A DNA stretch of 64,000 nt from Phyllobacterium myrsinacearum (GTDB taxonomy: Bacteria > Pseudomonadota > Alphaproteobacteria > Rhizobiales > Rhizobiaceae), in contig NZ_JACGXN010000001.1 in the NCBI RefSeq assembly GCF_014138285.1, positions 297,221-361,220 on the forward strand. The letters are read 5' to 3'. Made by a program: the position numbers and the translations under genes. A model generated the notes under the pieces. It ran no database searches and was not told the DNA's origin. It saw only the letters and a list, made by a program, of their open reading frames with translations. Shown piece by piece: positions 9,021 to 16,750 of this stretch. How positions within the stretch are numbered: the first letter of the stretch is position 1; each line of letters opens with the position of its first letter.

Positions 9021-9548
9021 ATGGCTACCAAATCATTGCAGACAATCAAACGTGCTCCCACCGCGACCCCCAGCGATCTTGGAGCGGAGGCAACACGCGA
9101 TATCGCAGCGGCTGTCAACGCGCTGCTTGCCGACACATTCGCGTTGTATATGAAAACGAAAAACTTCCACTGGCACATGAGCGGGCCGCACTTCCGCGAT
9201 TATCATCTGATGCTTGACGAACAGGGCGCCCAGATCTTTGATATGACAGATGTTCTGGCGGAACGGGTACGCAAGATCGGCGGAACCACATTGCACTCCA
9301 TCGGGCAGATTTCAGCCCAGCAGCGTCTGCTCGACAACGACGCCAATTTCGTCACACCTGAGGATATGCTGGCCGAACTGCGCGACGACACCAAAAGCTT
9401 CATCGGCTATCTCCGCCAGGTACATGAGCTATGCAGTGAGTATCGTGACAGCGCCACCACGAGCATCATCGAGAACTACATTGATGAAGCAGAACGCCGC
9501 CACTGGTTCCTGTTTGAGGCAACCCGGACCGGACCAGCGGGTGTCTGA
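9021..9548 (+). CDS. dps: Dps-type DNA-binding ferritin
   Basis: 175 residues. The ferroxidase residues of Dps fit exactly: H50, H62, D66, D77 and E81, within KNFHWHMSGPHFRDYHLMLD and the following helix, matching the spacing in E. coli Dps. The protein forms a dodecamer that oxidises and stores iron and protects DNA in starvation and peroxide stress. The N-terminus has several Lys/Arg (MATKSLQTIKRAP), as used for DNA binding. AGAGGAG lies upstream of the chosen ATG. It is separated from mccA by 96 bases and is probably a separate unit. Confidence 0.92.
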   Translation: MATKSLQTIKRAPTATPSDLGAEATRDIAAAVNALLADTFALYMKTKNFHWHMSGPHFRDYHLMLDEQGAQIFDMTDVLAERVRKIGGTTLHSIGQISAQQRLLDNDANFVTPEDMLAELRDDTKSFIGYLRQVHELCSEYRDSATTSIIENYIDEAERRHWFLFEATRTGPAGV

Positions 9549-9610
9549 CGAGTAAACAGGATAGCGCGGCATGATCTCGGGGCTCGCGTAGAGCTGACGA
9601 TTGTGCCGCT

Positions 9611-9820
9611 CTAGTCGTTCGCCTTGGTCATTTTTGCGCGCTTGGCGCGGGTTTGCGTGTCAGCAATGAGACCTTCAACGGCGGAAATGTTCAGTGCCAA
9701 AGTCGCTATTTTTCTCAATGTATTATTGTCAGGAAATGCATTGCTTTTTGCAGTCGAGATTATCAACTCTTTTTGAGCATCGCTCAATTTTGATAATAAC
9801 TCTCCAAGCTCGTTCTGCAT
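9611..9820 (-). CDS. Small helical orphan protein
   Basis: 69 residues, predicted all-helical (ELGELLSKLSDAQKELI; LALNISAVEGLIADTQTRAK) with a Lys-rich end. A good ribosome site (GGGGAAG) precedes the ATG at 9820, which supports a real gene. Codon use and base composition are more AT-rich than the neighbours, and it borders an AT-rich intergenic stretch, which suggests transfer. No family recognised. Confidence 0.5.
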   Translation of the reverse strand: MQNELGELLSKLSDAQKELIISTAKSNAFPDNNTLRKIATLALNISAVEGLIADTQTRAKRAKMTKAND

Positions 9821-9839
9821 AACTTCCCCGCAATTTTCA

Positions 9840-10330
9840 AGAATCAGAAAATTCCATAAATCGTTTACTTAACTGATATCCCAGTCTTCGCAACCCCACA
9901 GAGTTGTGAAATGTCGCGGATAAAATCGCATTGTTTCACATTACCTATCGTAATTTTCATGATAAATTTCATCAAGAAAAATTATTATACTTCCTATATC
10001 GAGCACATATAATCAGAATATCTGGAATATACATTATACGAATTCTTCATACGAAAAACGCCATCCGCATTTAGACTTGTATCGATATTCTGTATGCATC
10101 ATTTTGCATGAGGACTTACTGTATAAAGATTACGTATAACTCACTCCTGCTATGATTTTCTCAGGTCTCCTCTGACCTTGCCGCTATTCGTCGTGCATGC
10201 CGGATGAGTACAGCTCCACCCTCCCATCGACCTAACGGTTAGGTTGTAATTAGTATGACAATCTCGTCCTGATTGCGTCAATAATGTGGAGATATCAAAG
10301 AAAATGGTGCGCCCTGCCCATAGTTGGCAA
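9840..10330. other. AT-rich intergenic stretch without recognised genes
   Basis: About 490 bases, clearly richer in A and T than the surrounding sequence up to about 10140, then closer to average. No convincing ORF, tRNA or terminator was seen in either strand. It probably carries the promoter of the small gene ending upstream (its start is at 9820) and may be a remnant of inserted DNA. Confidence 0.4.
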
Positions 10331-10339
10331 GGTTATATG

Positions 10340-10534
10340 TCAGCGAACCAATGCTGCGAGCAGCCGCCTCAACCGATAGCAGCGCATGATGCCGGCAATC
10401 TCGTGTCGCGTGATCCCCGCATCCCGCAGCAGATGCTCACCGGGCTTGTCCTGCAATGCCTGCAATTGACGCGCCTCGCAGTTCACTGCGACCCATATTC
10501 TCCAAAGATTTGAAAACAAAGGGAAAATGGACAT
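10340..10534 (-). CDS. DUF1127 small protein
   Basis: 64 residues. The C-terminal part QALQDKPGEHLLRDAGITRH plus EIAG is the DUF1127 (YjiS-like) pattern of a short helical pair with LxDxGxxR. In alphaproteobacteria short DUF1127 proteins take part in RNA and phosphate/C1 metabolism regulation, mostly through RNA binding; the role of this one is not known. GGAAG precedes the start. It is transcribed divergently from the LysR gene at 10645, a common pairing in rhizobia, so it may be the regulator's target. Confidence 0.75.
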   Translation of the reverse strand: MSIFPLFSNLWRIWVAVNCEARQLQALQDKPGEHLLRDAGITRHEIAGIMRCYRLRRLLAALVR

Positions 10535-10644
10535 TACGAACTTCCAGCATCATGGACAACTACAATGCTTGATCCAATTCTTGACATATATCAAACGAAT
10601 AGGAATTATGCCTGTCATTCGAAATTTTCATTGCGAGTTGCACC

Positions 10645-11517
10645 ATGCCCCTTCCCCTCGACAGCGATCTGCTCCGTACGTTTCTGGCCGTGGCGACAAC
10701 AGGCAACGTCACCCGGGCGGCGGAGAAAATTGGCCGGACACAATCGGCAGTGAGCATCCAGATCAAGCGATTGGAAGACGTTCTGGGAGAGTGTGTTTTC
10801 GACCGCGGTTCTCGCGGCGTGACACTGACCGCGCAGGGTCAGGCACTGCTGGTAAACGCCCATCGCATCGTTGGCCTGTTGGATGAGACCATGGCGGCTA
10901 TCCGGGCCAAACCGCTTGGCGGCCCGGTGCGGATCGGCCTTCCCGAGGAATATGGCTATACTGTATTGCCCCGCGCCCTGGCGGCCTTTGCCAGCCAGCA
11001 TCCGCAAGTGGAAGTAACCGTCAGATGCGGATATTCGGCACAACAGCTGGCTGCGCTGGACGCTGATGAGCTTGACCTTGCCGTCATTTTCAACTGGGAG
11101 CCGCCGACAACGGGTGAAGTTCTGTTTGTCGACCCCACCGTCTGGGTGACTTCGGAGATGCATTGCGTGCATGAGATCACACCCGTTCCCATTGCAATCT
11201 ATGAACGCTCCGACTGGTGCAAGAAATTCGCCATAGGATCGCTGGAGAGAAACAAGATCGATTACCGCGTGGCCTATAGCTGCGATACAGGTGGCGGCTT
11301 GAAAATCGCGGCGATTTCCGGTCTCGCCGTCGCGCCGCTTGCCCGCAGCAACATCCCACCGGGCTGCCGCGAACTGAGCGAGGCAGAGGGCTTTCCAGTC
11401 ATTGATTCGTCGAATGTGGTGCTGCGGCGCAATCCGCGTATGAGGAGCCCGGCGATTGACGGCATGGCGAAGGTTATCCGCGATGCTTTCCAGCCCATGG
11501 GGACAGCGGCGCTGTGA
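10645..11517 (+). CDS. LysR-family transcriptional regulator
   Basis: 290 residues. The winged helix-turn-helix is at residues 5-65: LLRTFLAVATTGNVTRAAEK then TQSAVSIQIKRLEDVLGE, followed by the long linker helix and a periplasmic-binding-like effector domain from about residue 93 (GGPVRIGLPEEYGYTVLP). It is divergent from the DUF1127 gene with about 110 bases between them, a typical regulator-target arrangement. The inducer is unknown. Confidence 0.88.
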   Translation: MPLPLDSDLLRTFLAVATTGNVTRAAEKIGRTQSAVSIQIKRLEDVLGECVFDRGSRGVTLTAQGQALLVNAHRIVGLLDETMAAIRAKPLGGPVRIGLPEEYGYTVLPRALAAFASQHPQVEVTVRCGYSAQQLAALDADELDLAVIFNWEPPTTGEVLFVDPTVWVTSEMHCVHEITPVPIAIYERSDWCKKFAIGSLERNKIDYRVAYSCDTGGGLKIAAISGLAVAPLARSNIPPGCRELSEAEGFPVIDSSNVVLRRNPRMRSPAIDGMAKVIRDAFQPMGTAAL

Positions 11518-11556
11518 GTGACCATCTCTGACGGAGCCGGCGGTAAACTCCCGCCA

Positions 11557-11671
11557 GTGGTTCGACAAGCCCACCATGAGGGAGTGATGGGTTGCAGGAA
11601 GCTATATTCTGCGACGTCGCCAATTGGCTTTGCAGTCAACAATCTCCCTCATGGTGAGCTTGTTGAACCAC
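11557..11671. repeat. Intergenic inverted-repeat element, copy 1 (115 bp)
   Basis: Terminal arms of 28 bases in inverted orientation (11557-11584 and 11644-11671), beginning GTGGTTCGACAAGC and ending CCATGAGGGAG, with about 59 bases between. The same arms occur at 23416-23534 and 25224-25363. The middle parts differ between copies in length and sequence. It sits in the gap between the LysR and Sel1-like genes. No gene inside. Confidence 0.85.
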
Positions 11672-11726
11672 GAACTGCAGTGAATGCCATCTGCATTTTC
11701 CAAGCACAGATTTATGCGTTTGCGGT

Positions 11727-11993
11727 TTAGTGCGAAGTCATCCATTCGCGTGCTTCGCGCATTGCCGTCGCCAGATCGGCTTTGGACATAGTCTTCACCA
11801 ACTGGGCCCGTAACTCCGCGGCGCGGTCGCTGCCTTTGATCGCGGCGATGTTGAACCATTTGTGTGCTGCCACATGATCAACATCACAGTCACGGCCTGT
11901 GGCATACATGATGCCCATTTCAAAGAGAATGTCCGTTTCTGCTGTCCCGCCGACATGTCCGGCATCGATATTCTGAAGATCAAAGCGTGCCAT
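11727..11993 (-). CDS. Short Sel1-like repeat protein
   Basis: 88 residues from the ATG at 11993 (MARFDLQNIDAG). It carries one Sel1/TPR-like unit: LFEMGIMYATGRDCDVDHVA followed by AAHKWFNIAAIKGSDRAAEL, then a basic helical tail ending in REWMTSH. Small Sel1 proteins of this size are common in rhizobia and are presumed to be protein-protein adaptors in the cytoplasm; there is no signal peptide. An in-frame GTG/ATG extension upstream is possible but lacks a ribosome site. Confidence 0.7.
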   Translation of the reverse strand: MARFDLQNIDAGHVGGTAETDILFEMGIMYATGRDCDVDHVAAHKWFNIAAIKGSDRAAELRAQLVKTMSKADLATAMREAREWMTSH

Positions 11994-12095
11994 TTTACCG
12001 TGTCCCTGTTTTAACCGATAAGCCCTGTTAGACTTCTGAGAACCGCCTGATTTGTTTGTTTTGGCGTGCTCTTTCGATACTTTCGAGAATGCCAC

Positions 12096-12387
12096 ACAGC
12101 CTTGAAATTGCTGTTAAGGGGCATGCTTAACTGGAGCCAAACAAAACTAAAACAACTCGTAAACTTCGGAATTCATTAAATATATCGCCCCAGCAATTGC
12201 AGGCATTTGGGACAAATTTGCCTAAAATGCATTCTTTGGATTTCAAGCCTTTGCTAACCAAAGAACAGCTTCTTCCTGCAACGCTCGTTCAGATCCACGC
12301 GCCGGCAAGGCTCCGGATGCGACCCAGGAACCCTAAAAAACCCCGCCCTTGACCACGCATAAGGCTTTCTTTCAGGGTTTTTTTGAA
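12096..12387. other. Intergenic region without recognised genes
   Basis: Between the Sel1-like gene and the DUF2147 gene. It contains a weak inverted repeat of A6C3 and G3T6 (12335-12343 with 12375-12383) and no convincing ORF. It should hold the promoters of the two divergent genes. Confidence 0.4.
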
Positions 12388-12401
12388 TTACGTTTACGTA
12401 A
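12388..12401. promoter_or_regulatory. ACGT-TT-ACGT palindrome, possible MerR-type operator
   Basis: The sequence TTACGTTTACGTAA is a palindrome except for its central two bases and lies 63 bases before the DUF2147 start. A related site (TTAACGTAAACGTCAA) lies upstream of ETF-ubiquinone oxidoreductase at 23291. MerR-family regulators of branched-chain and fatty acid catabolism bind sites of this form; assignment here is inferred. Confidence 0.4.
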
Positions 12402-12463
12402 GGGACATGCAAATGGACGAGGAGAGATCCCATTTGCCGCACAACCCTTACCGGGAGGAAAAT

Positions 12464-12811
12464 ATGAATCGCAAATTTTTATTGGCATGTGCCGGCTTCG
12501 TACTCATGGCAGGCCCGGCACTGGCCGAGGAGCCTATCGTCGGCACGTGGAAACGGCCTACCGGCACGCTCATCCAGTACGCGTCCTGCGGCGCGGACAA
12601 GTATTGCGGCACGGTCTTGACCGGCGAATACAAGGGCAAGTCCATAGGCGAGATGTCCGGCAAGGGCGGATCCTACAAGGGCCAGGTCAACAAGCTCGAC
12701 GAGGGCAAGACCTATAATGGCAAGGCCAGCGTGAGCGGCAATACCTTGTCCCTGTCAGGCTGCGTGCTGGGCGGCCTTATCTGCAAGAGCGAAAGCCTGA
12801 CGCGCCAGTAA
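12464..12811 (+). CDS. DUF2147 secreted protein
   Basis: 115 residues from the ATG at 12464, preceded by GGGAGG. A signal peptide (FLLACAGFVLMAGPALA, cut before EEP) sends it to the periplasm. The mature part matches the DUF2147 pattern: IVGTWKRPTG at the start, a pair Cys...Cys (SCGADKYCGTVL), and the end NTLSLSGCVLGGLICKSES with further cysteines. The fold is a small beta-barrel; function unknown. The ORF could be extended upstream to 12383 but that would bury the signal peptide. Confidence 0.82.
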   Translation: MNRKFLLACAGFVLMAGPALAEEPIVGTWKRPTGTLIQYASCGADKYCGTVLTGEYKGKSIGEMSGKGGSYKGQVNKLDEGKTYNGKASVSGNTLSLSGCVLGGLICKSESLTRQ

Positions 12812-12831
12812 TTTTCACATTGCATGGATTA

Positions 12832-12866
12832 CCCCGCGAGCGCGCACAGCATTCGCGGGGTTTTTG
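12832..12866 (+). terminator. Intrinsic terminator of the DUF2147 gene
   Basis: Perfect 8-bp stem CCCCGCGA (12832-12839) / TCGCGGGG (12853-12860) followed by TTTTTG. It also separates the gene from the convergent beta-lactamase. Confidence 0.85.
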
Positions 12867-12876
12867 TTTGCCCGTT

Positions 12877-13761
12877 TCAGATGTGTTCGGCAACGAGGCT
12901 TGCCACTTTCTGATGAATGGCGTTGCGGCTGTCCGCTGTACCCTTGGGGTCATAGAGGTAGACGGTCAGCGCGATGGGCTTGCGGTCCGGCGGCCAGATC
13001 ACCGCGACGTCATTGGCCATTCCGCTATCGCTGGTTCCTGTTTTGTCGCCTACTTTCCAATCCTTTGGCAGCCCTGCCCGCAAACGCTTGTCGCCAACCT
13101 TGTTGCCGATCAGCCAATCGGCGAGCTGCTTGCGTGACTGTTCCGACAAAGCGGTGCCAAGGACAGTCTTTTCGAGATTCACGCGCATGGCATCAGGTGT
13201 GGTCGTATCGCGTGGATCGCCGGGCGTGGCTTCATTGAGCTCGGTTTCACGTCGGTCCAGTCTGGTGATCTTGTCGCCAAGGCTGCGCGCATACTCCGTC
13301 ACTCCCTTCGATCCACCCAGTGCATCGAGCATGAGGTTTCCGGCGGTATTGTCACTCCAGATGATCGCAGCCTCGCAAATGGCCGAAAGCGACATTCCCT
13401 CACCCACATGCTTTTCAGTTACCGGCGAATAGGGCACAAGATCGGACTTCTTGTAGGTCACGATCCGGCCCAACTGCTCTTTCTTCTGGTCAACCCGGGC
13501 AAGTATGGCAGCCGCCGCAAAAAACTTGAAGGTACTGCACATGGCAAACAGCTCCGTCTCGCGGTAGTTGATGCGCTTACCGGAGCCGGTATCGTGCGCC
13601 GAAACCCCAAGCCGCGCACCGGTTGTCTTTTCCAGGTCTTTGAACGCGGCCTCGAGATCCGTCGCCGCGGCTGCGCTCGCCGACCTCATCGACAGCGACA
13701 GCGCCGGAACAACCAGCATGGACCCAACAAGCGCAGCGCGGCGCGTAATATGACCTGACAT
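12877..13761 (-). CDS. Class A (serine) beta-lactamase
   Basis: 294 residues. All class A motifs are present: S76-TFK79 with the nucleophile Ser, S136-D-N138, E172 and N176 in ETELNE (Ambler Glu166/Asn170), and K240-T-G242. It hydrolyses penicillins and perhaps cephalosporins in the periplasm. The N-terminus ITRRAALVGSMLVVPAL looks like a Tat signal. The residue before the catalytic Ser is Cys (AMCSTFKF), as in class A carbapenemases, but the partner Cys after KTGT is missing (KTGTSDSGMAND), so that disulfide cannot form. No ampR-like regulator adjoins it; the gene stands alone and is probably a chromosomal species-type enzyme. Confidence 0.92.
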   Translation of the reverse strand: MSGHITRRAALVGSMLVVPALSLSMRSASAAAATDLEAAFKDLEKTTGARLGVSAHDTGSGKRINYRETELFAMCSTFKFFAAAAILARVDQKKEQLGRIVTYKKSDLVPYSPVTEKHVGEGMSLSAICEAAIIWSDNTAGNLMLDALGGSKGVTEYARSLGDKITRLDRRETELNEATPGDPRDTTTPDAMRVNLEKTVLGTALSEQSRKQLADWLIGNKVGDKRLRAGLPKDWKVGDKTGTSDSGMANDVAVIWPPDRKPIALTVYLYDPKGTADSRNAIHQKVASLVAEHI

Positions 13762-13912
13762 ATCTCATCTCCATCTCCGGCATCATGAATCGCAAGGCGG
13801 CCCCTGCTGCGGGGAAACTGATGCCCGATATGGCGCTTTCCAAGGAAACTTTGTGACGCAAAAATGGACGCACAGCGAATGTTGACGTTCGCAAAATGAA
13901 CGTGTATTAAAC

Positions 13913-13935
13913 CAATAGGTTATTTAACCTTATTG
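13913..13935. promoter_or_regulatory. Imperfect palindrome upstream of the AHSA1 gene
   Basis: CAATAGGTTA and TAACCTTATTG face each other across two bases, with one unpaired base in an arm. It ends 39 bases before the AHSA1 start. AHSA1 genes are often controlled by ArsR repressors that bind A/T-rich inverted repeats of this kind, but no ArsR gene is next to it here. Confidence 0.4.
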
Positions 13936-13974
13936 TTATGTACAATAAGAACGGGTTGCGGAGGAAAAGGAAAC

Positions 13975-14451
13975 ATGGTCGCAGCGCAGGCACTCAGAGA
14001 CAGTGATAACGAGCTGACAATTGTGCGCATCGTCGATGCGCCCGTTGCACTTGTCTTCAAGGCTTGGTCACAACCAGAACATGTTATGCGGTGGTGGGGG
14101 CCAAAGAATTTTACCTGCCCCGGCTGCGTGATGGATTTCCGGGAAGGCGGCGCATACCGCTCCTCCATCCGGTCACCTGACGGAGAAGACGCCTGGATGG
14201 TTGGTCATTACCGGGAGATCGTTGAACCGGAGCGCATCGTCTTTACCTTCGCGTGGGAGGACGCCGATGGCACCCGTGGACCACAAACACTGGTGAGCAT
14301 CGCCTTGAGTGCGCAAGGCCATCGCACAAAACTGGTTTTCCATCAGGCGCCGTTCGATTCAGTGGAAGACCGGGATTCGCACCGAAACGGCTGGACCGAA
14401 TGCATGGAACGTCTGGAAGCTTATGTCGAGCTGCTGGGACATGCCCACTGA
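13975..14451 (+). CDS. SRPBCC / AHSA1-domain protein
   Basis: 158 residues from the ATG at 13975 (good site GGAGGAAAAGG). The family signatures are RIVDAPVALVFKAWSQPEHV, RWWGPKNFTCP, the middle DFREGGAYRSSIRSPDG, and the C-terminal helix GWTECMERLEAYV. This START-like fold binds hydrophobic ligands or acts as a polyketide-cyclase-like protein; function unknown. It heads a run of three codirectional genes (AHSA1, DUF899, GFA) with gaps of 64 and 28 bases, a combination seen in many alphaproteobacteria. Confidence 0.85.
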   Translation: MVAAQALRDSDNELTIVRIVDAPVALVFKAWSQPEHVMRWWGPKNFTCPGCVMDFREGGAYRSSIRSPDGEDAWMVGHYREIVEPERIVFTFAWEDADGTRGPQTLVSIALSAQGHRTKLVFHQAPFDSVEDRDSHRNGWTECMERLEAYVELLGHAH

Positions 14452-14515
14452 TGGGCGTATAGTCCGGAACGCTTATGGACTGATTATCGCTTGAAGCAAT
14501 ATCAAGGAGGAAACG

Positions 14516-15304
14516 ATGAACACCCATACAACTGTTGATGACCGCAAGGTTGTTTCCCGCGGCGAGTGGGACAAGGCCAGAAAGGCCTTTCTGCTGAAGG
14601 AAAAGGCATTTACAAAACAGCGCGACGCGCTTAACCGCGAGCGACGCTCGCTTCCGATGGTGAAGATCGACAAGAACTACCTTTTCGAAGGACCTGCGGG
14701 CAAACTTGGCCTGTCCGATCTATTCGAGGGTCGCCGCCAGTTGATAGTCTATCACTTCATGCTGGGACCGGACGAAGGTGAAGGTTGCCCCGGATGTTCG
14801 TTCCTCGCTGACAGCATCGGCAATCTGGCGCACCTGCACGCCCGTGACACCACTCTGGTGGTGGTATCCCGCGCACCCCTTGCTGAAATCGAGGCCTACA
14901 GGAAGCGTATGGGCTGGACATTTCCCTGGGTGTCTTCGTATGGCAGCGATTTCAACTACGATTTCCACGTAACGCTGGACGAGAAAGTCACACCGCCGGT
15001 CTATAACTATACCACAGCCCAAGAGTATGAGCGCAAAGGCATGCCTTGGTTCATGCAGGGCGAACAGCCGGGAACAAGTGTCTTCCTGCGCGAAGGCGAG
15101 GACATCCTTCACACCTATTCGAGCTATGGCCGCGGCGGTGATCTGCAGCTTGGCACCTATAACTATCTAGACCTGACACCGCTCGGCCGGCAGGAGGGCT
15201 GGGACGGCACGCGCGATCTTGATGGCCTCGGCAAGAACTGGGTCAAGCGTCACGACGAATATCCCGCCGCTGGCGAATCTGCTGACGGTACATGCTGCCA
15301 TTGA
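14516..15304 (+). CDS. DUF899 thioredoxin-like protein
   Basis: 262 residues. It begins with the coiled, basic N-terminal segment typical of DUF899 (EWDKARKAFLLKEKAFTKQR) followed by a thioredoxin-like core: YHFMLGPDEGEGCPGCSFLA, whose Cys-Pro-Gly-Cys pair is in the redox position, and WTFPWVSSYGSDFNYDF. It ends with DGTCCH. Predicted cytoplasmic and possibly redox active; substrate unknown. AAGGAGG precedes the ATG. It is the middle gene of the AHSA1-DUF899-GFA run. Confidence 0.85.
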   Translation: MNTHTTVDDRKVVSRGEWDKARKAFLLKEKAFTKQRDALNRERRSLPMVKIDKNYLFEGPAGKLGLSDLFEGRRQLIVYHFMLGPDEGEGCPGCSFLADSIGNLAHLHARDTTLVVVSRAPLAEIEAYRKRMGWTFPWVSSYGSDFNYDFHVTLDEKVTPPVYNYTTAQEYERKGMPWFMQGEQPGTSVFLREGEDILHTYSSYGRGGDLQLGTYNYLDLTPLGRQEGWDGTRDLDGLGKNWVKRHDEYPAAGESADGTCCH

Positions 15305-15332
15305 TAGCCATCACCCCATTGGGAGATATCCG

Positions 15333-15737
15333 ATGAAAAAGACCTATCATGGCAGTTGCCATTGCCATACGGTGCGCTTCGAATGCACCATTGATCTTGA
15401 TGCCGGTACGAGCAAATGCAACTGCTCGTTCTGTGCCAAGCTCCGGTTCTGGAAAGCGTTTATCGGCGGTGACGCCCTGCAACTTCTTGCGGGCGGTGAT
15501 AATCTGACGGAGTACCAGTTCGGCAGCAAAACCATCCGCCATTTCTTCTGCAAGACCTGCGGCGTCAAGCCTTTTGGACGGGGAGAACTGGAAGTGATGG
15601 GCGGCGTCTTCTATGCCGTCAACCTGTCCGTTCTCGACGATCTTTCACAGGAGGAACTGCTCGCGGCCCCACTGCAATATCAGGACGGGTTGCACAACAA
15701 CTGGGGAGAGGTCCCCACGGAGACACGGCATTTGTAG
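15333..15737 (+). CDS. GFA / CENP-V domain zinc protein
   Basis: 134 residues. Zinc ligands of the GFA fold are visible: GSCHCHTVRFEC, CNCSFCAK and FFCKTCGVKPF. The name-giving member is a glutathione-dependent formaldehyde-activating enzyme, but most family members have no proven activity, so no reaction is assigned. GGGAG precedes the start at 15333, 28 bases after the DUF899 gene. Confidence 0.85.
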   Translation: MKKTYHGSCHCHTVRFECTIDLDAGTSKCNCSFCAKLRFWKAFIGGDALQLLAGGDNLTEYQFGSKTIRHFFCKTCGVKPFGRGELEVMGGVFYAVNLSVLDDLSQEELLAAPLQYQDGLHNNWGEVPTETRHL

Positions 15738-15763
15738 AGATCGAGAAGGGCGACATTTGCAGA

Positions 15764-15815
15764 GCTTGTGGTTTGTGGGTCGTGTTTCGACAAGCTCTGC
15801 CATCCGATTCACATG
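15764..15815. repeat. Possible degenerate arm of the intergenic repeat
   Basis: Contains TTTCGACAAGCTC, close to the arm of the elements at 11557, 23416 and 25224, but the rest has diverged and no second arm is visible. It lies in the gap between the convergent GFA and GST genes. Confidence 0.3.
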
Positions 15816-15877
15816 GAGAAGAGTCAGGAGCATTTCCAACGGAGTGAGAATCCTGCCCCTGATGATGGTACGCCTGC

Positions 15878-16579
15878 TTACAGTGCCCGCTGGCCGAACA
15901 GGACTTTCTGCGCTTCCTTGTCATCGGCAAGATTGCGACGGGCTTCCTTGCCCAGATCTCTGCCCCGTTGAACCGCAGGTCTCGCGCTTATGGTTTCAAA
16001 CCAGCGCTTGAGATTGGGGAAATCATCAAGGTCCTGCCCCTGGTTGGCATGGGGAACAACCCAGCCGAACGACGCCATATCGGCGATGGAATATTCATCG
16101 GCAAGAAAATCCCGGCCCTCCAGGCGACGGTTCATTACGCCATAAAGACGGTTGACCTCATTGGTATAGCGATTGATGCCATATTCGATCTTTTCGGGCG
16201 CATACTGGCGGAAATGGTGTGCCTGCCCGGCCATCGGGCCCAGCCCACCCACCTGCCAGAACAGCCATTCCTCGACAGCAACGCGTTTGCGTTCATCCTG
16301 CGGATAGAATTTGCCGAACTTGCGGCCGAGATATTGCAGGATGGCGCCGGATTCGAACACGGAGAGCGGCGCGCCGCCCGGACCTTCCGGATCGACGATC
16401 GCAGGCATGCGATTGTTGGGAGCGATCTTGAGGAATGACGGTTCGAACTGCTCACCTTTGCCGATATTGACCAGCTTCAGGTCATAGGGAACACCAAGCT
16501 CTTCCAGCATGATGGAAATTTTCCAGCCGTTAGGCGTCGGCCAATAGTAAAGTTCGATCGGCTTGGTTTGGATCGTCAT
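15878..16579 (-). CDS. Glutathione S-transferase (disulfide-bond oxidoreductase type)
   Basis: 233 residues from the ATG at 16579, preceded by GGGAG. The N-terminal thioredoxin domain starts ELYYWPTPNGWKISIMLEEL and contains the cis-Pro region NNRMPAIVD and the glutathione-binding FESGAILQYL. The C-terminal all-helical domain includes FLADEYSIADMASFGWV, with the N-capping box. The wording TPNGWKI and the 'GGLGPMAGQAHHF' segment match the YfcG/YghU group (Nu class), which reduces disulfides with glutathione. Convergent with the GFA gene; divergent from AMP nucleosidase. Confidence 0.88.
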   Translation of the reverse strand: MTIQTKPIELYYWPTPNGWKISIMLEELGVPYDLKLVNIGKGEQFEPSFLKIAPNNRMPAIVDPEGPGGAPLSVFESGAILQYLGRKFGKFYPQDERKRVAVEEWLFWQVGGLGPMAGQAHHFRQYAPEKIEYGINRYTNEVNRLYGVMNRRLEGRDFLADEYSIADMASFGWVVPHANQGQDLDDFPNLKRWFETISARPAVQRGRDLGKEARRNLADDKEAQKVLFGQRAL

Positions 16580-16750
16580 TGGAGTCTCCCTGAAAACGGA
16601 TTCTGTCCTGTCAAACATAAGTCACCGATGCCCGATCGCAATAGTCGCAACCCGATTTCTGGCTGGCTGCGGCGAGGAGCTGAAACCGAATTAAAATTTC
16701 AGGCTTTTTGCCATCTCCCAACTGACATCCGATTTCACTATATTAAGACT

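Noticed and set aside
12254..12442. 62-residue minus-strand ORF between the Sel1-like and DUF2147 genes
   Set aside because: No ribosome site, Arg/Pro-rich translation, and it covers the likely DUF2147 promoter.
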